The notes under the pieces: generated by a model
What the model saw: the letters and a program-made list of their open reading frames with translations, nothing else
What the model was told of the DNA's origin: nothing
Database searches by the model: none
Origin: Candidatus Poribacteria bacterium
GTDB lineage: Bacteria > Poribacteria > WGA-4E > WGA-3G
Reading direction: 5' to 3'
Length of the DNA stretch: 64,000 bases
Assembly: GCA_958295815.1 (NCBI GenBank)
Contig: OY282374.1
Coordinates: 2,190,856 to 2,254,855 of the forward strand
Position numbers and translations under genes: made by a program
In this document: positions 26,176-35,579 of the stretch, piece after piece
Layout: each line of letters opens with the position of its first letter
Position numbering within the stretch: position 1 is the first letter of the stretch

Positions 26176-26335
26176 GGCTGGTTCATACCAAACAATGCTA
26201 AATCATAGGGACGGTGTCATGTCTCCGTCCCTATTTCTTGTCTGCCAAAAATATGGTGATTTCTCACCATTCATTTTAAGTCTTCTTTAGTTCCAGAAGC
26301 GGAAAATCACTTATACAAAATACGCAGGACAGTAT

Positions 26336-29296
26336 ATGATCAGAATACCAATTTTCATATTTTGCTTAATTATCATTTCAATCATAAATCAACAAATCGG
26401 TTTTGCACAAAATACTTCACAATGGCATGTCCCTGATGGTGCTATGGCACGTCTTGGAAAAGGTAGAATAAACGGGATAACCTATTCCCCAGATGGCACT
26501 CAACTTATCATCGCCAGCAGCATCGGGGTTTGGGGCTATAATATGAATGTTGCGGAAGAACCCTCTCTGCTTTTTAGGCATACTGGTTATTATTCCAATG
26601 TCGCGTATTCACCGAATGGTAGCACACTTGCCTGCGCAAATGAGGACGGTACGGTGCGTGTGTGGGATGCTAATACAGGACAACCGATTGGTATATTTGC
26701 TGGACATACCGACCGGGTGACTTCTGTTGCCTATTCGCCGGATGGAAGGACACTCGTCAGTAGTGGGAGGGATAACACTGTGCGTTTGTGGGAGGTCGAC
26801 ACTGAACAACTTAAAACAACCCTCATTGGTCACACAGATTGGGTAACATCTATAGCATATTCCCCAGACGGCAAACGAATCGCCAGCGGAAGCGAAGACA
26901 GTACCCTACGTTTGTGGGATGCCAACACCGGTGAATCGACTGCTATACTTACCGGACATACCGGTTGGGTTTATGATGTAGCCTTCTCACCAGATGGTAG
27001 ACAGATAGCCAGTGGAAGTAGAGATCGCACGGTACGTTTATGGGATGCTAATACAAGCCGACCTTTTGCTACACTTATAGGACATACCGGTTCAGTAGCG
27101 TCTATCGCATATTCACTTGATGGAGGGACAATTGTAAGTGGAAGTCACGATAATACCGTACGTTTGTGGGATGCTGACACCGGAGAACTTACCCTTACGC
27201 TTACGGGGCATACAGGTCAGGTGACATCTGTTGCGTATTCACCCGATGGTCGCACAATTAGCAGTGGGAGTAGGGATGGAACTGTCCGTTTATGGGACAC
27301 CGACACCGGTAGTCTTATCGTTGTGATCAGAGGTTATATTGATAGGTTGACTTCAGTTGCATATTCACCTAAAGGGTCAACACTTGCCAGTGGATATGCG
27401 GATGGGACCGTACGTATGTGGGATGTTGACACAGGTCAGATGCTTCACACATTTGTTGCCCATCCTAAGGAGGTAGCATCAATTGCGTATTCACCGGATG
27501 CTCGAACGATCGCAAGTGCTGGTGGTATTGGCGACAATACCGTGCGTATGTGGGATGCTGTCACAGGACAATCACTTGGTGGACTTACTGGACATGTCTC
27601 TTCTGTTTATACTGTTGCGTATTCACCCGATGGTCGCACAATTGCAGGTAGTGGCGGATATGGAGGAAACATTGTCCGTTTGTGGGATGCAAATACAACT
27701 CACCTGAAGACTACACTCACAGGGAATACGCGTAGGATTAATAGCATTGCTTTTTCACCGGATAGTAACACACTCGTAAGCGGCAGTCGGGATGGTAGTG
27801 TACGTATATGGAATGTTAACACTGGACGAGAGAAAGCGACACTGATGGAGCATACCGATAGCATTTATGCAATCGCATATTCACCGGATGGTCGAACGAT
27901 TGCAAGTGGAGGACGAGATGATACCGTGCGTTTGTGGGATGCTGAAACGGTTGAACTCAAAACCACACTCATCGGACATGATTACGCTGTCCGCTCTGTT
28001 GCATATTCTCCAGACGGAGGGACACTCGTAAGTGGTGGTGAGGATGGCACCATGCGTTTGTGGGATGCTACTACAGGATATTCGATTGCTACACTCACTG
28101 GACATACAAGTTGGGTAACATCTCTCGTATATTCGCAGGAAGGCGGCATTCTTGCAAGTGGCGGTGAAGACGGCACGGTCATTCTGTGGGATTTAAACTT
28201 ACTCCGTACACAGCAACAACAACTACAGCAGGCACTATCCCATCTTCAACAAGAGCAGGATGGACCTAAGGTACAGCTGATCTACTTTCATCCAAGCGAC
28301 CGTACACCTGATCACGGTATAGAACCACTGGCAGACAGGGTGATAAAGGATGTTCAACTGTTCTACGCACGTCAGATGCAAAACCATGGATTTGGTATAA
28401 AGACCTTCACGCTTGAAACAGATTTGACCGGCAATGCAGTGGCACACCATGTAGAAGGGCAATTCCCCATAACATATTATCAGGATCAGCCCTATAACAA
28501 AATATTAGAAGAAATTGATGCGCAATTTGACAGGTCACAGAATATTCTACTCATCCTTCTGGAGTGGGACGATAGCGACATTCTCGGAAATAACGTTTGT
28601 GGTCTCGGTGGAACATATCAGTCCGGGGGCGGCGCAGCGATCCTGCCTGCCACTTACAATTGTTTTAGTTTTCGTGTTGTTGCGCATGAGCTTGCCCATG
28701 CTTTTGGATTGTATCACGATTTGAGCGAACCCAATCTTATGGCTGACAGCAGCAGGTACTTGGCTGAACTTTCCACATGTGCTGCTAAAGCGTTAAATGT
28801 AAACCCATTCTTCAACACCGCTTACGGAGATCTCTCACCTACAACGATTGAGCGGGACCTACCACTTGCGTCTTCGTCCAATACTGTCCGTCTCCATTAT
28901 GAGGTATCCGATCCTGATGGTCTCTATCAAGTGCAGTTACTTACTCCATCAACCCCTCAAGATCCGATTCAGGGACCTAAAATTCTCGGTTGTAAGCAAT
29001 TAAACGGAGAACGTGCCACGATCGAATTTATCCGCTCGGAATTAATAGGAACACCAGGGGATGTTATAGGTCTTCAGGTGCTTGATATTCATGGAAATGT
29101 AACGCTGCAGTGGCATGAAAACGAGGTAGACACTCAACCGCGGCTTGATATAAACGAAGATGGCGTCGTGAATATCTTAGATTTGGTGTTAGTTGCTTCC
29201 AGCTTTGGACAGAAGGGAACATCAAGCCATGCGGATGTGAACGAGGATGGTGTTATCAATATCCAAGATCTCGTGTTGGTAGCAAGTGGTATATAG
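26336..29296 (+). CDS. secreted WD40 / metzincin-type protease / dockerin protein
   Basis: A 986-residue exported protein. Signal peptide 'IPIFIFCLIIISIINQQIGFAQ'. From about residue 40 to 620 there are about 14 WD40 repeats (recurring 'SVAYSPDGRT...SGS.D.TVRLWD'), enough for two seven-bladed propellers. A short Gln-rich coiled stretch follows. The protease domain (about 635-840) has 'VVAHELAHAFGLYHD' (HExxHxxGxxHD, about 782-795), the metzincin zinc site. The end carries two dockerin-like loops ('DINEDGVVNILDLVLVASS', 'DVNEDGVINIQDLVLVASG'). Likely a cell-surface or extracellular protease that docks through propellers and calcium loops. A smaller stand-alone protease of the same type lies at 46307-47059. 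Confidence 0.9.
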   Translation: MIRIPIFIFCLIIISIINQQIGFAQNTSQWHVPDGAMARLGKGRINGITYSPDGTQLIIASSIGVWGYNMNVAEEPSLLFRHTGYYSNVAYSPNGSTLACANEDGTVRVWDANTGQPIGIFAGHTDRVTSVAYSPDGRTLVSSGRDNTVRLWEVDTEQLKTTLIGHTDWVTSIAYSPDGKRIASGSEDSTLRLWDANTGESTAILTGHTGWVYDVAFSPDGRQIASGSRDRTVRLWDANTSRPFATLIGHTGSVASIAYSLDGGTIVSGSHDNTVRLWDADTGELTLTLTGHTGQVTSVAYSPDGRTISSGSRDGTVRLWDTDTGSLIVVIRGYIDRLTSVAYSPKGSTLASGYADGTVRMWDVDTGQMLHTFVAHPKEVASIAYSPDARTIASAGGIGDNTVRMWDAVTGQSLGGLTGHVSSVYTVAYSPDGRTIAGSGGYGGNIVRLWDANTTHLKTTLTGNTRRINSIAFSPDSNTLVSGSRDGSVRIWNVNTGREKATLMEHTDSIYAIAYSPDGRTIASGGRDDTVRLWDAETVELKTTLIGHDYAVRSVAYSPDGGTLVSGGEDGTMRLWDATTGYSIATLTGHTSWVTSLVYSQEGGILASGGEDGTVILWDLNLLRTQQQQLQQALSHLQQEQDGPKVQLIYFHPSDRTPDHGIEPLADRVIKDVQLFYARQMQNHGFGIKTFTLETDLTGNAVAHHVEGQFPITYYQDQPYNKILEEIDAQFDRSQNILLILLEWDDSDILGNNVCGLGGTYQSGGGAAILPATYNCFSFRVVAHELAHAFGLYHDLSEPNLMADSSRYLAELSTCAAKALNVNPFFNTAYGDLSPTTIERDLPLASSSNTVRLHYEVSDPDGLYQVQLLTPSTPQDPIQGPKILGCKQLNGERATIEFIRSELIGTPGDVIGLQVLDIHGNVTLQWHENEVDTQPRLDINEDGVVNILDLVLVASSFGQKGTSSHADVNEDGVINIQDLVLVASGI

Positions 29297-29377
29297 TTTG
29301 AATCAACGTTGTGGGTGGTAGGTTGTGGATTGTGAGTTATAAGTTATAAGTTAAGAGTGGATGTGGTCAGTGATGGA

Positions 29378-29558
29378 TTGTCTGAACCAGGATTCACAGG
29401 ATTTAAGGATTTGCAGGATAACGGAGTCAGCGGTAGCGAGCGGGAGTTCCCTCCTATAGGAAATGTGGAATACTGGAAGGCAAGAGAGGTCGGGAAATGT
29501 AAAGCTAAGACAAATTTTGCCGCGTATGGGCAAAATTTGGAGTTCCCTCCACAGGGAA
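29378..29558. repeat. dispersed intergenic repeats, copy B, with two palindromes
   Basis: The region 29297-29660 has no gene. It holds the TTGTCTGAACC...AGGATTT repeat (29378-29419), a block GGGAAATGTAAAGCTAAGA (29495-29513) that recurs at 35416-35433, and two related palindromes, TTCCCTCCTATAGGAA (29447-29462) and TTCCCTCCACAGGGAA (29543-29558). Confidence 0.65.
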
Positions 29559-29660
29559 ACTGGATGACTCGAAACAACGGACAACTATACATTGCATCTA
29601 ATCTTTATACGTGATACGATAAGCGTAATAGAACGCGTTATCTATGGGAGGCTATAAGTT

Positions 29661-30758
29661 ATGAGTCGTGTAAGGATAGGTGTTATCGGATGTGGCGCGA
29701 TCGCGCAGGTGCATCATCTGCCCAATCTCACCGCACTTCATCGAGAATTTGATGTGCAGATCGTCTGTGATCTCTCTCATGGTGCCGCAGAAGCAGCCGC
29801 AAAGCGGTTCAAGGTTCCGCAATTCGTTACAGATTACAACGAGTTGCTGACTACAGATGTGGACGCTGTGCTGCTCTGCCATGGCGACCCGAAGACGCAG
29901 GTGGCACGTGCTGCGTTTGAGGCAGAGAAGCACGTCTTTATCGAAAAACCCGTTTGCTTTTCGCTTCAAGAAATGGATGCGATGCTAACCGCACAAAGTA
30001 AAGCCGGTACCGTCGCTCAAGCCGGTTATATGAAAGTGCACGACCCTGCTTTCCAACTCGCTAAACGTGAAGTCGATACAATGGAAAGCTACCGGTTCGT
30101 TCAGATTAACCATCTCCACCCAAACAATAGTTTACACCTGAGCCAGTTTGATGTCGAACGGTTTAGCGATGTCCCAGCAGATGCGTTTAAACCTGCAGGT
30201 GAGGCACGGGATGTAGCTCTATCGCAAGCCATCGGAGATGTCCCGCCGGAAGCCAGGGGCGCGTTTTTCCTACTTTCAGGCAGTATGATCCATGACATCT
30301 ATAGCTTACGGGTAATGCTCGGTTCGCCGAGTGAGGTGATTAGTGCTGAAATCTGGTCTGGTGGACGCGGTGTGAGTATTGTCTTTGCCTATCCGAACGG
30401 TGCGCGTTGTATCGCTACATGGGTTGATCTACCCGATCTGTGGGACTTTAAAGAGACATTGGAAATCTACGGCGATAACAAACGGGTGATTGTATCCTAT
30501 CCGACCGGTTTTTCACGGGGCATTTTGTCAGAGGTGACGATACACGGGATAGATGATGATGGCACGACGTATAGCAAGACACCAGCCGTTGAATGGGAGA
30601 GTGCGTTCATGCGGGAGTTGCGTCACTTCCACGCCTGTATCACAGCAGGTGAAGACTGCTACACCTCTCTGGCATCTGCTCGGGATGACATTTCCCTGAT
30701 TATTGATATTGTGCAGTGTTATATTCAGCGGAAACCTGTTGTGTGCACACAAGCATAA
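29661..30758 (+). CDS. Gfo/Idh/MocA-family NAD(P)-dependent oxidoreductase
   Basis: A 365-residue cytoplasmic enzyme. The N-terminal Rossmann motif 'VRIGVIGCGAIAQVHHLPN' (GxGxxA type) binds NAD(P). 'VFIEKPVCFSLQEMDAM' (about 93-109) holds the EKP motif with the catalytic Lys. The C-terminal half is the usual alpha/beta substrate domain with 'LSGSMIHDIYSLRVML', supplying a His near the expected active-site position. The family oxidises or reduces sugars, inositols and related polyols; the precise substrate is not predictable. The ATG is preceded by gggaggc. It converges with the SpoIVB-like gene, sharing a terminator. Confidence 0.92.
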   Translation: MSRVRIGVIGCGAIAQVHHLPNLTALHREFDVQIVCDLSHGAAEAAAKRFKVPQFVTDYNELLTTDVDAVLLCHGDPKTQVARAAFEAEKHVFIEKPVCFSLQEMDAMLTAQSKAGTVAQAGYMKVHDPAFQLAKREVDTMESYRFVQINHLHPNNSLHLSQFDVERFSDVPADAFKPAGEARDVALSQAIGDVPPEARGAFFLLSGSMIHDIYSLRVMLGSPSEVISAEIWSGGRGVSIVFAYPNGARCIATWVDLPDLWDFKETLEIYGDNKRVIVSYPTGFSRGILSEVTIHGIDDDGTTYSKTPAVEWESAFMRELRHFHACITAGEDCYTSLASARDDISLIIDIVQCYIQRKPVVCTQA

Positions 30759-30773
30759 TGGACCACGGAAATT

Positions 30774-30801
30774 AAAAAAGGGCAGGTCCGATGACCTGCC
30801 C
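30774..30801 (-). terminator. rho-independent terminator of the S55-like gene
   Basis: Perfect 9-bp stem GGGCAGGTC/GACCTGCCC with a 4-nt loop (30780-30801). On the minus strand it is followed by six T (30779-30774). It lies between the two convergent genes. Confidence 0.85.
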
Positions 30802-30819
30802 TTGCAGTTGGATTCGGAA

Positions 30820-32955
30820 TTATTCCTCTTCCACGGGTTCTGCTGGCTCAGCGGGTTCTGCGGGTATCATAGGTGCTTCGCCTTCCATCGGGGGCATCAT
30901 ACCCTCACCCATCTCTTCGCCTTTAATCATAACTGTTGCGTCTTTTGAACCTGTCACGATAAAGCCGTCAATAGTGATTTCCACTTCAACGGGTTCCGGT
31001 GGTTCAACATCTTCAGGGAAGGGTAATCCGTCTAAGGGTGGGAAACCTTCAGGGAGTTGGAAATCCGGTGGGATTTCACCGTCACCGTCTTCCTCACCGT
31101 CTCCATTATCACCTTCTTCACCCTCTTCTGGCATCTCACCATCATCTGGCATTTCACCGTCTCCAGGCGGTAGGAAACCTTCTGGGGGTAGCAAGTCTGG
31201 GGGTAGCCCGGGGAAACCGCCACCAAATCCGGGTGATAGGGTTACCGTGATTAAACCCGGATCCACTTGATCTTCTTCCATCTGTTTGATGAGTTCGTCC
31301 AGATTCTGCGGAACCGGTCTTTCCTCTTCGTCGCCGAATCCGCCGAAATCGAAAATCGCACCAGGTGTCGGTCCAAGGTCTCCAGCGAAAGGATCACCAA
31401 AGAAGTCAAATGCGCTTCCAGACACATTGATGTTTGCTTCGCCAGCAGGGAAGTCTTCTGGGATCTCAAGGGTGACCTCTCTCTGAATTGTCCTCTCAGC
31501 CCCGGCAGTACTCCAGTGTGGTACTAAGGTGATTGCAACCGTAACACTCTCGCCCGGCATAACCTCTTCAGGTGCAATAATTTCCGAAATCTCTGCTTTC
31601 GCAATTTGCGGTTTGTCCGTGATAGAGATTGATACAGTTTTCAATGTTGCTTTGCCAGCGTTGTTTGAAAGTGTATCAGCGAAGGATCTGACAATCCGAT
31701 CAACGTTCATCAACACATCAAGAAATGCCACTGGAGAAGCTTGACGAAACGGCTCAGTATAGACAGTATCAGTTTCTTCAAATTCAAGCGTGACAGATCC
31801 ATTCACGGTGCTATTGCTGAACTCCATCCGAAGGGCATCCAGAGTAACCGCAGCCACGATTGGAATAAAACCTTCTTGTCCATACGCGACTTGGTGATGT
31901 TTCTCTATCGCTGTTGTACTGTTCGCGGGATGGTAAGAGATTTTGACCGGAATCATGGGCAGTGCGGCACCGAGTTGCCCCACAACCGCTGGTGTTAGGT
32001 CTTTTGTTATCGTTCCGATTGGCTTGCCGTAGGCTGAGACAGATTTGTAGGATACGGCTACGCTTGGGACGATGCCATTAGTAACGGCTCTGTATACCGG
32101 TAATGAAGACTTTCCATCGTAAAAAAATGGATGTCCGAACGCCACAAATTTGTCGTCATAAACCTGCGTCACGGTTCCAAAGCCTATTGAGTTCACAATG
32201 TCACCCGTGGCTACAGCGGCTCCGATCATATCCCCTGCCGCAAGTTTCGGTGAAGCTCCTACTGGGGGTGCTGCAGGTGCGGCACCAATATCAGCAAGCA
32301 ATTCAACGAAATTGTAGCGTGAGTCGGAGAGATGCGAAGCAAGTTCCTGAATCCTGTGTGACTGTATCCCTGTAATCATCACGGGTGTTTTAACGGGTGT
32401 GTAAGTCGCGTTAATCCCTATACCAGGAGCGGCAGGAACATCTCCTTGTGCCAGAATTTCACCAAATGTTTGATGGTCAATGGAGGCTTCCATTGCGTCA
32501 ATGGATGTAACCCAAAACCGAGTCGGTGCCTTCGAGAAAACGTCACCGTAGGCAAGCGCGCCCATGATCCGTCCGGGAGGACCGACAGGACTGCCCGACA
32601 TTCCTGCTGCAATGCCACCCATAGCTTCAGCGGCTTCATCCATCAGTTCACACTCATAGAGCGGGAATCCGAAACCGAAATCTCGGACGCCACGGAACCG
32701 TGCATTAAGCACGACTCTACTTGTGCCTTCAAGTACCGTAACGATTTGAACGGGTGTTTTATCTGTTAGTCTTCGGGCTTCATCTTCATACATATTTTCA
32801 AGGACGACGTCGCCTAAAAGTGGAGCGGCGTCAAATCCTGTTATGACCTCACCCGCAATAGGATTTCCTATTTCTGTCTGTTCTTCATCAGGAGAGCAGC
32901 TCAATTGGCAGAGCATCACAATGGCGATACCTGCCAGCACAAAAAAGTTCCTCAT
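30820..32955 (-). CDS. SpoIVB-type S55 peptidase-like lipoprotein
   Basis: A 711-residue predicted lipoprotein (signal 'GIAIVMLCQLSC' with the lipobox Cys at about 20). Residues about 30-400 resemble the SpoIVB/S55 serine peptidase fold: 'GIAAGMSGSPVGPPGRIMGAL' contains the GxSGSP motif with the likely nucleophile Ser, and 'KFVAFGHPFFYDG' is the second characteristic block. A beta-rich region follows, then a long low-complexity Pro/Glu/Asp/Gly tail (about 560-711), including 'GEMPDDGEMPEEGEEGDNGD'. In Bacillus SpoIVB triggers sigma-K during sporulation, but nothing suggests sporulation here. A periplasmic signalling or quality-control protease is more likely. The tail is unusual. Confidence 0.82.
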   Translation of the reverse strand: MRNFFVLAGIAIVMLCQLSCSPDEEQTEIGNPIAGEVITGFDAAPLLGDVVLENMYEDEARRLTDKTPVQIVTVLEGTSRVVLNARFRGVRDFGFGFPLYECELMDEAAEAMGGIAAGMSGSPVGPPGRIMGALAYGDVFSKAPTRFWVTSIDAMEASIDHQTFGEILAQGDVPAAPGIGINATYTPVKTPVMITGIQSHRIQELASHLSDSRYNFVELLADIGAAPAAPPVGASPKLAAGDMIGAAVATGDIVNSIGFGTVTQVYDDKFVAFGHPFFYDGKSSLPVYRAVTNGIVPSVAVSYKSVSAYGKPIGTITKDLTPAVVGQLGAALPMIPVKISYHPANSTTAIEKHHQVAYGQEGFIPIVAAVTLDALRMEFSNSTVNGSVTLEFEETDTVYTEPFRQASPVAFLDVLMNVDRIVRSFADTLSNNAGKATLKTVSISITDKPQIAKAEISEIIAPEEVMPGESVTVAITLVPHWSTAGAERTIQREVTLEIPEDFPAGEANINVSGSAFDFFGDPFAGDLGPTPGAIFDFGGFGDEEERPVPQNLDELIKQMEEDQVDPGLITVTLSPGFGGGFPGLPPDLLPPEGFLPPGDGEMPDDGEMPEEGEEGDNGDGEEDGDGEIPPDFQLPEGFPPLDGLPFPEDVEPPEPVEVEITIDGFIVTGSKDATVMIKGEEMGEGMMPPMEGEAPMIPAEPAEPAEPVEEE

Positions 32956-33553
32956 TAGTGTTCCTCCAGAATAGAGTTGTCTCTATCTGTAATTGTTGTT
33001 TGTAAGATTAGGATTTACGCGCCATTCATTATTGCCTTGTGAAGTTGAATTGGACGCAAAACCTATAAAAAATGTGTGTCATATATCAATGACGCTATAT
33101 AGAGTTAGAAAAGTTGCAGAAAGTATTAATGATGTGGTTGTTCTTGTAAGATGGAACTATCTTGTAATTACACCATCATACTGTTTAGCAAACTTTATGC
33201 CAATTTTCATATTGAGATTTAATATTTGGACTAAGACCGCTAGAATTTCAAGAACATCTTGCAGATATCCGTTTTATAACACAGATGGACACTGGGTTTA
33301 TCCAAAATAGCGAAGACATTCAGGTATGTCTAAAAAACTCAACTCCTGAATAAAATCGAATCTGCTTGAAATCCATTTCCTATTGTCATCACGCAAATAT
33401 TGCGAAGTCAACGCAAAAATTGCCACATTAAGTCAGTCTTTCTTGAAGAATCGATTAGTAATAATTAGTGTGTTTCAATACAATTTTTCTTAAAAATAAA
33501 TACACACTTACGTATAACAACGCTATTTAGAGACGAGGAGATTACGAAAGATC
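32956..33553. other. intergenic region, no supported gene
   Basis: About 600 bp, AT-rich, between the divergent start of the S55-like gene and the terminator of the SDR gene. A 105-codon open frame (32993-33310) has no ribosome site, no recognisable motif and an irregular composition; I do not call it. Confidence 0.5.
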
Positions 33554-33582
33554 AAAAAAAATGGCGCGGCTAAAACCGCGCC
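33554..33582 (-). terminator. rho-independent terminator after the SDR gene
   Basis: GGCGCGG-CTAAAA-CCGCGCC (33563-33582), followed on the minus strand by A then seven T (33561-33554). It sits about 20 bp past the SDR stop codon and ends the folD-SDR unit. Confidence 0.85.
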
Positions 33583-33603
33583 TACGATTGAAAAGAATCG
33601 AAA

Positions 33604-34368
33604 TTACCATGCAACCCAACCGCCATCAACAGCGATTGTTTGTCCAGTTACCCAATTTGCTGCATCTGATGCTAAGAACAGTACTGCCCCTACTACTTCG
33701 TCCACTTCACCGACACGTCCCATCGGAATACGGCGGACAACGTCTTCATAGAATTCCTTACGCTGCAAGAGAACATCGGCAAGCGGGGTGCGGGTAAACG
33801 CTGGTGCCACGGCATTCACTGTGACGTTATGCGGTGCCCATTCGACGGCGAGTCCTTTCGTAAGCAATACAACACCACCCTTACTCCCTGAATACGCAGT
33901 CCGGAGTGGACCACCGACCAGCCCCATTGTTGAGGAGATATTGATAATCTTACCGTTTTCCCGTTCTATCATCGGTTTGACAAGCTTCTGCGTCAAAAAG
34001 AACAAGCCCTTCAGGTTGAGATCGTAGATAGCGTCCCAATCCTCTTCGGTTAACTCAAGAGCGGGTTTCGGACGGTTAGTGCCAGCATTATTCACAAGGA
34101 CATCCACTTTTCCCCATACATCAATTGCTTCTTGTGCACCTTTGGCGACCTGTTCCATATCGCTAACGTCGAACACGACAGACGCCGCTTCGCCACCGTT
34201 AGCCTTAATCTCGCTTGCAACCTCTTCAAGGTCAGATGGTGTACGGCTATTCAAGATGATCTTTGCTCCCATCTGTGCAGCTGCTATCGCGATGCCTCTA
34301 CCGATGCCTTTGCCGGAACCGGTTACTAACATCACTTTATCTTTCAACTCAAATCCTGGAAATGCCAT
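33604..34368 (-). CDS. short-chain dehydrogenase/reductase
   Basis: A 254-residue classical SDR. 'VMLVTGSGKGIGRGIAIAAA' is the TGxxxGxG cofactor motif, followed by 'LVNNAGTN' (NNAG), Ser in 'INISSTMG', the catalytic 'AYSGSKGG' (YxxxK, about 157-161), and 'VNAVAPAFTRTPL'. It ends in 'GQTIAVDGGW'. The closest general types are gluconate 5-dehydrogenase or 3-oxoacyl-ACP-reductase-like enzymes; substrate unknown. It starts 3 bp after the folD stop with a ggaggc ribosome site, so the two form an operon, though no pathway link is evident. Confidence 0.93.
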   Translation of the reverse strand: MAFPGFELKDKVMLVTGSGKGIGRGIAIAAAQMGAKIILNSRTPSDLEEVASEIKANGGEAASVVFDVSDMEQVAKGAQEAIDVWGKVDVLVNNAGTNRPKPALELTEEDWDAIYDLNLKGLFFLTQKLVKPMIERENGKIINISSTMGLVGGPLRTAYSGSKGGVVLLTKGLAVEWAPHNVTVNAVAPAFTRTPLADVLLQRKEFYEDVVRRIPMGRVGEVDEVVGAVLFLASDAANWVTGQTIAVDGGWVAW

Positions 34369-34371
34369 ATT

Positions 34372-35205
34372 TTAGCCTCCAATCGCTAATTTCAAAGTAT
34401 TTTCTAATAACATTGCGCGTGTCATCGGACCTACACCGCCCGGGACCGGCGTAATAAAGCCAGCCACCTCTTTAACTTCCTCGAATTTAACATCCCCGAC
34501 GGCGCGTCCGTTTATATGGTTGATGCCGACATCAATAACAGTGGCACCCGGTTTCACCATATCTTTGGTGATAAACTCAGGTCTGCCAATTGCTACAATG
34601 AGGAGGTCTGCCTTTTGGGTCTGTTCCGCGAGGTCTGGTGTTCGGGAGTGGCAATACGTCACAGTTGCATTACGGTTCAGAAGCATCAATCCAACAGGCT
34701 TTCCAACGAGTGGACTCCTGCCAACACACACAGCGTGTTTGCCCTCGATCTTTTCACCGCTTAGTTCAATTAAACGGATAATTCCAGTGGGTGTACAAGG
34801 TGTCACGCCCTCGCGGTTGATGAGGAGATTCCCTAAGTTTACGGGATTTAGACCGTCTGCGTCTTTATCTGGACGAATGCTATCAATAACAGTTTCTTTG
34901 TCCATATCTTCCGGCAGGGGCATTTGAACCAACATCCCGTGAATATCTGAGCGCGCATTCAGCGATTCAATATGCTCGATGAGTTCACTTTGGCTAACTT
35001 CTGCTGGTAGATGGTGGACTTCGGAATGGAAATGGACTTTCTCACAATCACGTTGTTTATGTTTGATATAGAGCGTTGATGCCGGGTCGTCCCCTACTTG
35101 GACGACAGCGAGACCGGGTGTGAATGTGAGTTTTTTTAACTTCATCCGGATTTGGCTCCGGATACGCTTGGCAAGACGAATGCCATTAAGGAGTTCGGCT
35201 GACAA
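34372..35205 (-). CDS. folD: bifunctional methylene-THF dehydrogenase / methenyl-THF cyclohydrolase
   Basis: FolD interconverts 5,10-methylene-, methenyl- and 10-formyl-tetrahydrofolate using NADP, in cytoplasmic one-carbon metabolism. Family signatures: 'GLAVVQVGDDPASTLYIKHK' (with catalytic Lys in the YxxxK motif), 'GMLVQMPLPE' (QxPLP), 'KDADGLNPVNLG', 'VGRSPLVGKPVGLMLL' (cofactor loop) and 'ITPVPGGVGPMT'. I place the start at a TTG (35205) preceded by tggagg, giving 277 residues that align from 'SAELLNG' with the E. coli start. A GTG at 35244 would add 13 atypical residues and has no ribosome site. It is upstream of, and coupled to, the SDR gene. Confidence 0.95.
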   Translation of the reverse strand: MSAELLNGIRLAKRIRSQIRMKLKKLTFTPGLAVVQVGDDPASTLYIKHKQRDCEKVHFHSEVHHLPAEVSQSELIEHIESLNARSDIHGMLVQMPLPEDMDKETVIDSIRPDKDADGLNPVNLGNLLINREGVTPCTPTGIIRLIELSGEKIEGKHAVCVGRSPLVGKPVGLMLLNRNATVTYCHSRTPDLAEQTQKADLLIVAIGRPEFITKDMVKPGATVIDVGINHINGRAVGDVKFEEVKEVAGFITPVPGGVGPMTRAMLLENTLKLAIGG

Positions 35206-35359
35206 ATCCGTTTTCCTCCAGTTTACAGGTCTTGATAAATTCACTGAATTGTAAGACTAAGGTAATCTGATAGATCCTTGTGAACGCAATTCAGTGTCTC
35301 ATAACAATGTCTATTATATCATATACGCGTGTTCCGTGCATCCATTTTTTCGAATTAGA

Positions 35360-35392
35360 TTGTCTGAACCAGGATTCAAGGATATGCAGGAT
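35360..35392. repeat. dispersed intergenic repeat, copy C (shortened)
   Basis: TTGTCTGAACCAGGATTCAAGG... matches copies at 3452 and 29378, with about 8 bp missing inside. As at 29.5 kb it is followed by GAAATGTAAAGCCAAGA (35416-35432), so the element is bipartite. Confidence 0.6.
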
Positions 35393-35500
35393 TATAGGTA
35401 GGCGGTCAGCAGTCAGGAAATGTAAAGCCAAGATAAAGTATGCTTTAGTCGCATAATTTAATTACCTTGTCTATTATCGAACTCACGTAAGCATAAGAAA

Positions 35501-35529
35501 TTGACAAAATAAGGCAATTATGCCAAAAT
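35501..35529 (+). promoter_or_regulatory. weak candidate promoter before the LolA-like gene
   Basis: TTGACA (35501-35506), 17 bp, CAAAAT (35524-35529), 51 bp before the ATG at 35580. The -35 box is perfect; the -10 box is poor. Confidence 0.3.
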
Positions 35530-35579
35530 GGGAGCGTGCTCATTAATCAACATATGCCCCTCCAAAAGAGGTAACTGTT

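Noticed and set aside
32889..32915. tRNA-like D-arm sequence (GAGAGCAGCTCAATTGGCAGAGCATC)
   Set aside because: It lies in the signal-peptide codons of the S55-like lipoprotein, and no anticodon arm, T-loop or acceptor partner follows.
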